Of a stretch of 64,000 bases of DNA, positions 17,204-24,749 are shown piece after piece. The stretch covers positions 6,708,001 through 6,772,000 of the forward strand of contig NZ_CP033365.1 in assembly GCF_013170825.1 (NCBI RefSeq), written 5' to 3'. The notes under the pieces are model-generated. The model made no database searches. It worked only from the letters and a program-made list of their open reading frames with translations, and was not told the origin of the DNA. Made by a program: the position numbers and the translations under genes. The stretch comes from Mesorhizobium sp. NZP2298. Its GTDB lineage: Bacteria > Pseudomonadota > Alphaproteobacteria > Rhizobiales > Rhizobiaceae. Positions within the stretch are counted from its first letter, which is position 1. The number at the start of each line of letters is the position of its first letter.

Positions 17204-19129
17204 CTACCCTGAAATCGCGGCAACGTTGGCTGCGGATTGATCACATGCCAGCCGCAATCGCTCCATTTCCGGACGACTGTATTCTCGGGCGGCAAGGATC
17301 TGGGCTCTTGTCTGCTTGAGCTGCTCAAGACCGAGAACCAAGGCGCCCTGCAGCCGCTTGCGGTCGCCGAGAATGTCCTGGTCAATCTGCGCGATATCAC
17401 GTGGATCGATCGCTCTTGAGGGATCGAAGACAAAGGGGGCTTCGACGGACCTTCGCCAATTCAACAACTTCTGCGCCGTTTTGGGGCCGAATCCGGGCAC
17501 GCTGTAAAGCTTGTTTCTCTCGACATCGAGCGCTGTTTCGATGCCATACGACTCTAGCACCTTTTTCTTGCCCGGTCCGATGCTCTCGATCTTTGCCGAT
17601 GAGATTTCAAAGTTGTCCAGGAACCGGTCCAGTTGCGCCTGACGGCGGTTGCGCTCGAGCTCCGAGATCCTGGCTACCCGTTTGGAAGGCAAGATGTCCC
17701 ATTCGCGCCTGAGCCCGGCGAGGACCGTTTTTTGCCTGTCGAAAGCATCCGGCCCGGCCCTCTGCATCCATGTGGATTCCGCCTTTTTCCATTGGGTAGC
17801 GGCCTCGGCGGCAACACGCCGGTATTCCGCAGCCTCACTGTCCCTGTTCAGGAAACCTCTCAGTCCCAGAAAGACCCCCAAGGCGATGCCCAGCACCCAT
17901 ATCTGCGCCATCATCAAGCCGGCGACGCCGACAACTGCGGCCGCTATTCCGGCCCGAAAGTTGGTGCGGCGCGCGTGCCCCTTGATCTTCAAGGCGTTGG
18001 GATCGGGTGTCAAATTCTTCTCGGGGACGGTCGGCACCGGCCCGGGATGCGGGATGGCGTCCACCTGCCGCTGGAATCCGGCGATATCGAAAAGCGTCGC
18101 CCCGCCGGAGGGAACAGCGGTTGAGAACAGCGGGACGCCGGTGGCACCTTCCATTTTGCACCAAGGGCACGGCGATGAGCCAAGTGACCAGTGGCTGGAA
18201 TTGGCGGAGCACTGCTTGAGGTTCGCTTCAAGTTCCGCCAGGGCAGCCACCCAGTCCCGGGCCACGGGCCTGCCAGCCGGCGTTCCCCTTTGCGAGAAGG
18301 CATCCTCAAACATTTTTGCAAGTCGTGGGCCGACGATGGCGAGTTCTGGGGAACTTGGCGGCCTCGCCATTCCGACCGCGGCGGCGTTCGCCCCGTAGGG
18401 AAAGCGGTACTCCTCGATCGCCTTCGAAATCGGCATGTCGCCGGTTCCCCCGTAGCGGCCGGCAAAGGGGTGTTTTCCCATGAACAGCAACAGGAACACC
18501 ATCACGGCCAAACCGAAATTGTCGTGATTGGGCGTCCTCACGATGCCCGAAAACGATCTGCCCTGCAGCTCCGGCGGTGTGAAGGTCTCGATGCCCACCT
18601 CGCAAAGATATTGCTGGCCCAGATAGGAGACCTGGAAGCTGTCGCAGTCGATCAGGCGCACGGTAGCGTCCTGTGCCACGAGCACACCGCCGTGGTTCAC
18701 ATCGCCGATGACGCAGGCGTTGTCGTGAACGGCCGCAAATGCTCTCGCCGTGTTTGCCGCCACACGGGTCAGAAATCGCCAATCAACCCGCTGAAAGTCG
18801 GTTCTGCGGCTTTTTGGGCTGTAGAGCTGATGGATGCTCTTGCGACCGCTGATCTTCGGCATGATCAGCCCGATGGGCCTGCTGTCCTTGGAGCAGACCA
18901 GCCCCGTCGGCCAGGCCGTCAGCTTTTCGAGTGAATCGGTCTTGATCTTGCCCATCGCACGGATCTTGTCGATCCTCTGCTGCTCGAGCGGCCGGTGGTA
19001 GATCTTGGCGACATGGTTCTTGTGTGCAACCAGGTCGTAGACGGCGCCCTCGCCGCCCTGGCCGACGATTTCGCCAAGTTTGAGAGCTTCCCCTCGCAGG
19101 GTGAACACCTCGCGGACCTTGGCATTCAT
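17204..19129 (-). CDS. Protein kinase-like protein with HhH domain (TerY-P triad)
   Basis: The 641-residue product begins with a kinase-like domain: glycine loop GQGGEGAVYDL, lysine in HVAKIYH, catalytic-loop position CVIGDVNHGGVLV, and LIDCDSF where DFG is expected. Asp is kept in the catalytic loop but the usual Asn is not obvious. A CPWC zinc-knuckle-like motif is near residue 320, hydrophobic segments are near 396-426, and a helix-hairpin-helix (LYSVPGFGPKTAQKLLNWRR) is near 530-560. ATG 19129 overlaps the phosphatase stop. vWA, PP2C and kinase together form the TerY-P triad described by comparative genomics of tellurite/stress systems. Target unknown. Confidence 0.8.
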   Translation of the reverse strand: MNAKVREVFTLRGEALKLGEIVGQGGEGAVYDLVAHKNHVAKIYHRPLEQQRIDKIRAMGKIKTDSLEKLTAWPTGLVCSKDSRPIGLIMPKISGRKSIHQLYSPKSRRTDFQRVDWRFLTRVAANTARAFAAVHDNACVIGDVNHGGVLVAQDATVRLIDCDSFQVSYLGQQYLCEVGIETFTPPELQGRSFSGIVRTPNHDNFGLAVMVFLLLFMGKHPFAGRYGGTGDMPISKAIEEYRFPYGANAAAVGMARPPSSPELAIVGPRLAKMFEDAFSQRGTPAGRPVARDWVAALAELEANLKQCSANSSHWSLGSSPCPWCKMEGATGVPLFSTAVPSGGATLFDIAGFQRQVDAIPHPGPVPTVPEKNLTPDPNALKIKGHARRTNFRAGIAAAVVGVAGLMMAQIWVLGIALGVFLGLRGFLNRDSEAAEYRRVAAEAATQWKKAESTWMQRAGPDAFDRQKTVLAGLRREWDILPSKRVARISELERNRRQAQLDRFLDNFEISSAKIESIGPGKKKVLESYGIETALDVERNKLYSVPGFGPKTAQKLLNWRRSVEAPFVFDPSRAIDPRDIAQIDQDILGDRKRLQGALVLGLEQLKQTRAQILAAREYSRPEMERLRLACDQSAANVAAISG

Positions 19130-19923
19130 TTTGCGGCCACCATCGCTTCAGCTGGCGATCTCGTGGCCAGGATCAACGACTTGTCATCATCGGTCCTCTC
19201 GCAGATCTGCGGCGAAAGCAGATAAGCCTTCAGCCCATCCGACAGCGTAGAGTCCTCGCCCGCCACCGCCGATCGTCTGACGGCCGGGAACATCGTATCG
19301 AAGAAAGGCTGATGGACGCTGCGCGAAGCCTGGTGCAAGACGAGGTTCTCGATACCGTCCGAGAACAGCGCGACCTCGTCAATGCGCCGCGGCGCGAACT
19401 CGAATTCGAGGACATCCGCGACATTTGATGACGTGACGAAGTTGGTCGTGTTGGCAAACTCGCCGTGCTGTGGCCAGAACACGTAGGACCATCCGTCTTC
19501 ACTGCCGTGCGAAACAACCATTGCGCCGTCACCGACCTGGAAGAACACGGTGCTTGTGGGGCCGAGGATGGCAACCAGCAGCGTGCATGCATAATCGCGC
19601 ACCTCGTGCCCGAGTGCGCGCGCATGAGCGGCGATGCGCTCGGCAATTTCGGTCACCCAGCCCAACGCTTTTGGCCGGTCGATCTGATCGAGCGCGCCGT
19701 TCTCTGCGAAGTGCACGAAAATGAGCTCCAGCAGGTTCTGCCCGGCCAGCCAAGACCCGACCTCCGAATGCGCCGCACTGCCGGCGCCGTCGCAGACAGC
19801 AGCCGCGAGGATTGGACCTTCAATGCCCTCGATCAGGGCATGGACCGAATTATCCTGACAGGGCTTGCCGGCCGTGACATGCGAAGTGCCGATGGCGCTA
19901 GCCGACGCTATGCGCCAAGACAT
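19126..19923 (-). CDS. PP2C-type serine/threonine phosphatase (TerY-P triad)
   Basis: The frame is open upstream to 20013, but ATG 19923 overlaps the stop of the vWA gene (TGATG) and begins [20 protein letters not shown], fitting PP2C N-termini. The 265-residue product has the metal-binding motif AAVCDGAGSAAHSEVG, a central DGAMVV and a later LFSDGIENLV, matching the PP2C Asp motifs. The gene overlaps both neighbours by a few bases, so the three proteins are made together. It should reverse phosphorylation by the adjoining kinase-like protein, probably on the vWA protein or its partners (inference). Confidence 0.82.
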   Translation of the reverse strand: MSWRIASASAIGTSHVTAGKPCQDNSVHALIEGIEGPILAAAVCDGAGSAAHSEVGSWLAGQNLLELIFVHFAENGALDQIDRPKALGWVTEIAERIAAHARALGHEVRDYACTLLVAILGPTSTVFFQVGDGAMVVSHGSEDGWSYVFWPQHGEFANTTNFVTSSNVADVLEFEFAPRRIDEVALFSDGIENLVLHQASRSVHQPFFDTMFPAVRRSAVAGEDSTLSDGLKAYLLSPQICERTDDDKSLILATRSPAEAMVAAK

Positions 19924-20591
19924 CACACCTCGGCCCAACCCGCGGGAGATTGGAGCGCCACGGTCTGTCCGACCTGCGACTGCGAGACGCCCGACAGCGA
20001 TGCGGAGAGCCATGAGAACAGCTCGCGGAATTTGAGGCCAGTTAGCTTCAGCGGCTGGCGTGTGGAGAGCTTGGCGAGGATGTCCATGTTGGCACCCTCG
20101 ACGCCGACGGCGAAGAACGAAAACGCCTTTGCCGCCTCGCCGGATTTGACCGCGTGTTCGGCCGCAACGATGCTGTCCGTGGGCGCGCCGTCCGTCATCA
20201 GAAAGACCCAGGGGCGGTAATAGGAGATGCCGTTTGCGCGGTACTCATCCTTGCGACGTCGCAACATCTCGAGGCCTTGCTCTATAGCCGCACCCATTGG
20301 GGTGTCGCCGCTGGTCGCCAGCGTGCTGGGCGTAAACAGGTCAGCGGTCTGGAACGGCGCGACGATGTTGACGGGTCCGAAGGTGACGATGGCGACCTCG
20401 ACGCGCTTCATTGCCAGGCTGTCGGCCGCGAGCTCGTCCTTGAACGCGACAAGGCCCTGGTTCAGCGCGTCGATCGGTGCTCCGTTCATGGAATAGGACG
20501 TGTCGAGCAGAAGGAGGCATGGACAGCGAGGTTCGGGATTATCCGCGAACTCTGCCGCCCCAAATGGTATCTGATCAAATTGGTTGGACAT
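19923..20591 (-). CDS. TerY-like von Willebrand factor A protein
   Basis: The 222-residue product is a single vWA domain with an intact metal-ion-dependent adhesion site: DTSYSM at about residue 30, SGDTPMG in the middle and MTDGAPTD later. This matches TerY-type vWA proteins. First gene of an overlapping three-gene operon with PP2C and kinase-like genes. The intergenic region to the divergent SH3 gene (20592-20841) probably holds promoters for both directions. TerY-P triads are often found near stress and phage-defence genes, as here. Confidence 0.82.
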   Translation of the reverse strand: MSNQFDQIPFGAAEFADNPEPRCPCLLLLDTSYSMNGAPIDALNQGLVAFKDELAADSLAMKRVEVAIVTFGPVNIVAPFQTADLFTPSTLATSGDTPMGAAIEQGLEMLRRRKDEYRANGISYYRPWVFLMTDGAPTDSIVAAEHAVKSGEAAKAFSFFAVGVEGANMDILAKLSTRQPLKLTGLKFRELFSWLSASLSGVSQSQVGQTVALQSPAGWAEV

Positions 20592-20841
20592 TTTACTCGC
20601 CTTTTCGCCGAAATATCGCTTCCCGCAAGCCCGGGTCTCCCGGCACTCGGCAGGTAGCGTCCAAAATTATTGAAACCGGAATTGCAAAGCGCGTCGATGC
20701 GCTTGCCCACCCCAATTTTCAATCCCCTTCCCTATCTACAGATGCTCGGTTTCTGCTGTCAATTGACTTGAGATTTAGCCACCCAAAAGTCGATTCGACT
20801 TTCGTGGACTGCTCTGTTTTGTATTGTGCAGGGAGGGTGAA

Positions 20842-21453
20842 ATGGTCAGCCAACAACGGATCGGCTGGGGCATCGCGGTTTTCTGCGCTATCGGATGGGC
20901 CATGTCGAGCATCGACGCCCGATCGCCACCCGCCGCCCCGCCCGCGGTCCCCGCGGAAACCAACATCGCGTCGCCTCAGGTACAGCCGAGCAACAGTTCG
21001 ATTGCCTATGCAATGCCCGACGCGGTGCCTGCTCAGCGGCCCAACCCCGCCACGGTGGTTCGCTGGGCGTACACCATCAAGAAAGTCCGTGTCAGGGTCG
21101 CGCCCGACACCGAGGCGCGTATCATCACCACGCTTCCGCTAGGCGACTTGGTCCAGACCAACGGTCAACAAGGAGACTGGTACAATGTGACGGTCTCCGC
21201 ACGGATCGGATGGATCCATGGCAACTACCTCAGTGAGGCGAAGCCGGTCGAGCTGACTTCGACCACACCGGTCGCGCCAGCGGCTGCATCAGATGACGGC
21301 AGCGTTTTGGAGCATGCCTCGGGCGATCCTGTCAGAGACGCCGTGGTCGGCAGATGCGATTGCCCATACGACCTGATGCGCAACGGGCGTTTATGCGGGG
21401 GCCGGAGCGCCTACAGCAAGCCTGGCGGCAGGAGTCCAGTGTGTTATTGGTAG
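20842..21453 (+). CDS. Exported SH3-domain protein with Cys-rich tail
   Basis: ATG 20842 is preceded by GGGAGGGTG and begins MVSQQRIGWGIAVFCAIGWA, a signal peptide or anchor. Residues ~80-140 form a bacterial SH3 domain: KKVRVRVAPDTEARIITTLP, then GDWYNVTVSARIGWIHGNYL. The C-terminus (GRCDCPYDLMRNGRLCGGRS ... CYW) has four cysteines and is typical of small calcium- or nuclease-associated tails in rhizobial proteins. It is divergent from the TerY-P triad and convergent with the DUF4236 gene, whose end it overlaps by 10 bp. A cell-wall-binding role is likely for the SH3 part. Confidence 0.72.
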   Translation: MVSQQRIGWGIAVFCAIGWAMSSIDARSPPAAPPAVPAETNIASPQVQPSNSSIAYAMPDAVPAQRPNPATVVRWAYTIKKVRVRVAPDTEARIITTLPLGDLVQTNGQQGDWYNVTVSARIGWIHGNYLSEAKPVELTSTTPVAPAAASDDGSVLEHASGDPVRDAVVGRCDCPYDLMRNGRLCGGRSAYSKPGGRSPVCYW

Positions 21454-22244
21454 GAAGGCTGCGCCGCCAGGAGCGACCGGCTAATCCACCCCAATGTGAC
21501 TTCGTCCTTGCTGACCCGTGCCCAGCGACCGTTGATTTCGACCACCGTCAGAGCGGTGCCGGCCGGCACTTGCCTCATCACGGCGCCGGCCATGGAAGGA
21601 TCCGAACGGATATTCGCGGTCCTGGTCACGACTGCCGTTGGGAATTGCTGGCCTGGCGACTGCTCGACCGCTACCGAGGAGCCCAGATCGGCCCCCGATG
21701 ACGCGCTTGGCGTTTTCTGATCACCAGCGGAGGTGGGCCAGCTATCGGCAACCGGAGCGTCCTGCTGAACCGGCCCTTTGGCTGCTTCCACATATGGCGG
21801 CGGATTCGAACGGCTGATGTCGCGGCTTGCCGGCGGCAGCGGTTGGGTCTGCCCTGGTTCCTGGCGGTCGGTTCGGGGTGTCAATGTCGGGCTTGGCGCC
21901 CCAGATTTTGTGTCGGAATTCTGGGCCATCAAGGCCGCCCCCACACCGACGACGCCGACAACAAGCAAGGAGACTTGGGCCGCGCGGCTCCCCCTGGCAG
22001 CGTGGTAGATCAGGGCCACGAGTGCTGCGATCAATAAACCCAGAAAAAGAGCTGATTTGCCGCTGCGCTTGGAAGAATAGGACATGCCCGAACCGGGAAG
22101 ACCGACCGTGCTCTGAATGCCGCCACGGCCCATGTTCAATGTGGAGCCGGGCTTGCCAAAGGAGGCACTGCTGAGCCCCTTCCTGGTGACGTTCAGGCGA
22201 ACGCCGGGAATAAGTCTCAATGACTTTCTGTATCTAAACCCCAC
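21444..22244 (-). CDS. DUF4236 protein with membrane helix and SH3 domain
   Basis: The first ~55 residues (MGFRYRKSLRLIPGVRLNVT ... GGIQSTVGLPGSGMSYSSK) match the DUF4236 domain. A membrane segment follows (ALFLGLLIAALVALIYHAA), with another short hydrophobic stretch (VSLLVVGVVGVGAALMA). A Pro/Ser-rich linker leads to a C-terminal bacterial SH3 domain (TRTANIRSDPSMAGAVMRQV ... GRWARVSKDEVTLGWISRSL). So the N-terminal domain is probably cytosolic and the SH3 part periplasmic. Its 3' end overlaps the convergent SH3 gene. Partner or substrate unknown. Confidence 0.75.
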   Translation of the reverse strand: MGFRYRKSLRLIPGVRLNVTRKGLSSASFGKPGSTLNMGRGGIQSTVGLPGSGMSYSSKRSGKSALFLGLLIAALVALIYHAARGSRAAQVSLLVVGVVGVGAALMAQNSDTKSGAPSPTLTPRTDRQEPGQTQPLPPASRDISRSNPPPYVEAAKGPVQQDAPVADSWPTSAGDQKTPSASSGADLGSSVAVEQSPGQQFPTAVVTRTANIRSDPSMAGAVMRQVPAGTALTVVEINGRWARVSKDEVTLGWISRSLLAAQPSYQ

Positions 22245-22481
22245 TGCGCCCCCGCCCGTACTTAAAAGCGAACATTAGCGTTGAGGCACTTGCGAAGCAA
22301 CTTCCGTTTCATAGAACTCGAGGCCAAGTAGTCTATCGATTTGAAAGTTCGGTTCGCACTTGCCGGGCTTCGCCGCAACAGCGTCCACTTTGGCTGGGCC
22401 TTAATCCTAAGGTGTCCCGACGTCGATCTGCAGCACCGGCAACGGTATTTCCTGCTGCGCAAGATATGTTTTGAGGGTCTC

Positions 22482-23312
22482 CTATAAGCGCTCTATGTCC
22501 GGCAACACCCGACGACCAGCACGGATGATTTCATCGCCCTTGGGCTCCATCGCGAATACGACGTTGATCTGAAGGTCGGTCAGTGATGGGTTCAACACGA
22601 GGAACCGATCGAGGATGTTGTTGAGAGCGGCGCGCTTCTCGGGCAGCAATTGATCCAGAAACTCATAGCCCTTCATCCGTTCAATAAGCTCGCGTCCGGT
22701 GAGCACTTTTGCTCCCCCGCCCGCCACGGTTCGGTCGAAGAGGCGGCCAAGCAGGTATTTGTTGAGCTTCTCAAAATCCTCCGTGTTTAGGTAGGTGAAC
22801 AGGAACTCCCCCGACCGCCTGCTCGTTGCCAGGCGACAACACAGGTTTCGTTGGCTCCCCGATCCAGATGTCTGGCTTGTTCAAGACCAAATTTTGCAGC
22901 CGCCAATATTCCTTAAAGACCGGGTTGTCCTCGCTGAATTGCCGGTCGGCCGGCTGTTTCTCCCATTCGGCCTCACCTCCAGAAAACGCCTGTTGTCTGC
23001 AATCCACTTCCGATGCTGGCCATAGCGCGAGCAGACCCCGGCGATGTAATGCTGCATCGCCAATTCATATAAGCCCATCGTGGCTACTGTCGTCCCCGTC
23101 GCTGTGGCGTAGCCGGGATCCTGAACCAAGTCTTTCCAGCCAGTTTGCCACTTACATTTGAAGTAACTGATCCGGGTGACGACTTTCCGATGCGGTATTT
23201 GGATCGCATGAAAGCTCGGACCTGGCGTGGTCTCGGTTACGACTAGGGCGCTCGCGAGCCGCTTGACGATCGGAGTATGCGCTGCTCTCCGGCGGAATCG
23301 GTTGGCGGTCAT
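22482..23312 (-). pseudogene. Broken gene with two frame changes, unknown family
   Basis: Three minus-strand frames read as one protein when joined. The first (from 23312) carries GLYELAMQHYIAGVCSRYGQ. The second continues EAEWEKQPADRQFSEDNPVF and LVLNKPDIWIGEPTKPVLSP after a switch near 22975. The third (EFLFTYLNTEDFEKLNKYLL, then GRLFDRTVAGGGAKVLTGRE) follows a switch near 22810 and ends at 22482. The continuity of sense across both breaks argues for a once-intact gene of about 270 residues. I do not recognise the family. Two sequencing errors are the alternative. Confidence 0.55.
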
Positions 23313-23356
23313 AATACCGCCTTGAACGGCATGCTATTTTATGCAATAAATGCAAA

Positions 23357-23734
23357 ATGCGCGGCCGACCTAAGAGACAAAACAACAGTGCATTAATTGA
23401 CTCGCTGCAAAACGCCCGCAGGCAGGCCGGTGCGAGCTATGCACGTATAGCCGAACTTGCTGGGGTGAGCACGTCGACATTGACGAGATCCATTCGCTGC
23501 GGGGGCTTTTCAGAGGATCTTGCGGCCAGAGTGAAAACTCTGTTGGAGCGCGGAATTCCCGAGCCTGAGTGGCGATCGCGGCCAACTCGCAAGAAGAGCA
23601 ACCCGCCCCGCGTTACAAGCGATGCATTGCTTATATTGCAAAAATTCTTTGACATTGTGCCTGAACTCGAAAGTGCCTTTAAGACCATTTTTGAATCGTC
23701 CACAGCGAGAAGACAGGAGGAGATGCATGACTAA
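23357..23734 (+). CDS. Small HTH protein upstream of the IetAS-like pair
   Basis: A 125-residue protein starting MRGRPKRQNNSALIDSLQNA. Residues 22-65 (GASYARIAELAGVSTSTLTR) look like a helix-turn-helix, and the first residues form an AT-hook-like RGRP. Its stop overlaps the start of the ATPase gene (TAA at 23732-23734, ATG at 23727), so it is translated with it. It could be a regulator of the operon or a third component of the system; neither is shown. The AT-rich stretch at 23335-23355 is the likely promoter area. Confidence 0.65.
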   Translation: MRGRPKRQNNSALIDSLQNARRQAGASYARIAELAGVSTSTLTRSIRCGGFSEDLAARVKTLLERGIPEPEWRSRPTRKKSNPPRVTSDALLILQKFFDIVPELESAFKTIFESSTARRQEEMHD

Positions 23735-24707
23735 TTCGAGACAGGTCATCGCGATGATCCGAAGCCATGTCGCAGGCGACAGCGAGCAATTCCTGTCGAT
23801 CGCCGAGCACATCGCGGCGGACGCCGTTCGCTCCGGAAAGACGAAGGTCGCAGACGAGATCAAGGAGATCGTCGAGGCCATTCGGAAGGCCGCCGCCGAC
23901 AAACGACCGAACCGTCCGATTCCGATAGGATTGCCGCGAGGGGAGCTAGCGGGTCTCGTTCGGGCAACATATCCTGAAATTCACTTGGCAGATCTGGTTC
24001 TCGGCCAGGATCTGAGACGCCGGATAGTTCGACTAATTCGAGAGCATCGCGAAAGTGCGGCCCTAGAGGAGCGCGGTTTGGAGCCCAGGCGGAAGTTCCT
24101 ATTCTCCGGCCCTCCGGGGACAGGAAAGAGCATGACAGCCTCGGCCATAGCCGGCGAACTAGGTTTGCCGCTTTTCACCATTTTGTTGGATGGTGTGATA
24201 ACCAAGTTCATGGGTGAGACCGCCGCAAAGCTTCGACTAGTTTTTGACGCGATGCATAACGTTCGCGGTGTCTATTTCTTCGACGAGGTCGACGCGCTTG
24301 CCTCGCGACGTGGCGCAGACAACGATATCGGCGAGGCACGGCGGATGCTCAATTCGTTCCTTCAATTCCTAGAGGAGGACCAGTCAAGAAGCGTGATCAT
24401 AGCCGCAACAAACCACAGGGCGCTGCTCGATCCGGCGATATTTCGTCGTTTTCATTCGGCCTTCGTCTACGCGAGGCCCACGGCTGAGGAAGCAAGACAG
24501 GTGCTGCGGAACCACCTGCTAAATTTCAAGGTCGACGCGTTTGATTGGGCGTCGATCGACGGATTGACCAGTGGTCTTAGCCAAGCAGACCTAGTTGCAG
24601 CTGCAGAGGACGCCGCACGCGACGCCGTGTTGGATAACAGCGGCGTACTGACTTCCGAAGTTTTATATCGGTCGCTTCAAGATAGGATTAGTATTCACCG
24701 CGAGTGA
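23727..24707 (+). CDS. ietA: AAA+ ATPase, IetA-like
   Basis: The frame is open from 23622, but ATG 23727 follows ACAGGAGGAG and gives a 326-residue protein. Walker A is GPPGTGKS at residues 128-135, Walker B is VYFFDEVDAL (Asp about 186), and IIAATNH is sensor 1, with a typical small C-terminal lid. An AAA ATPase followed directly by a subtilase is the layout of IetAS. That system was first described as a plasmid stabilisation and incompatibility (toxin-antitoxin-like) pair on an Agrobacterium Ti plasmid and was later reported as anti-phage. IetA is held to be the antitoxin or regulator of the protease. Naming rests on gene order and domains. Confidence 0.78.
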   Translation: MTNSRQVIAMIRSHVAGDSEQFLSIAEHIAADAVRSGKTKVADEIKEIVEAIRKAAADKRPNRPIPIGLPRGELAGLVRATYPEIHLADLVLGQDLRRRIVRLIREHRESAALEERGLEPRRKFLFSGPPGTGKSMTASAIAGELGLPLFTILLDGVITKFMGETAAKLRLVFDAMHNVRGVYFFDEVDALASRRGADNDIGEARRMLNSFLQFLEEDQSRSVIIAATNHRALLDPAIFRRFHSAFVYARPTAEEARQVLRNHLLNFKVDAFDWASIDGLTSGLSQADLVAAAEDAARDAVLDNSGVLTSEVLYRSLQDRISIHRE

Positions 24708-24749
24708 GCGTCCGAATCGAGTCGCTCCGCTGGGGCGGATCCTGTAGCA

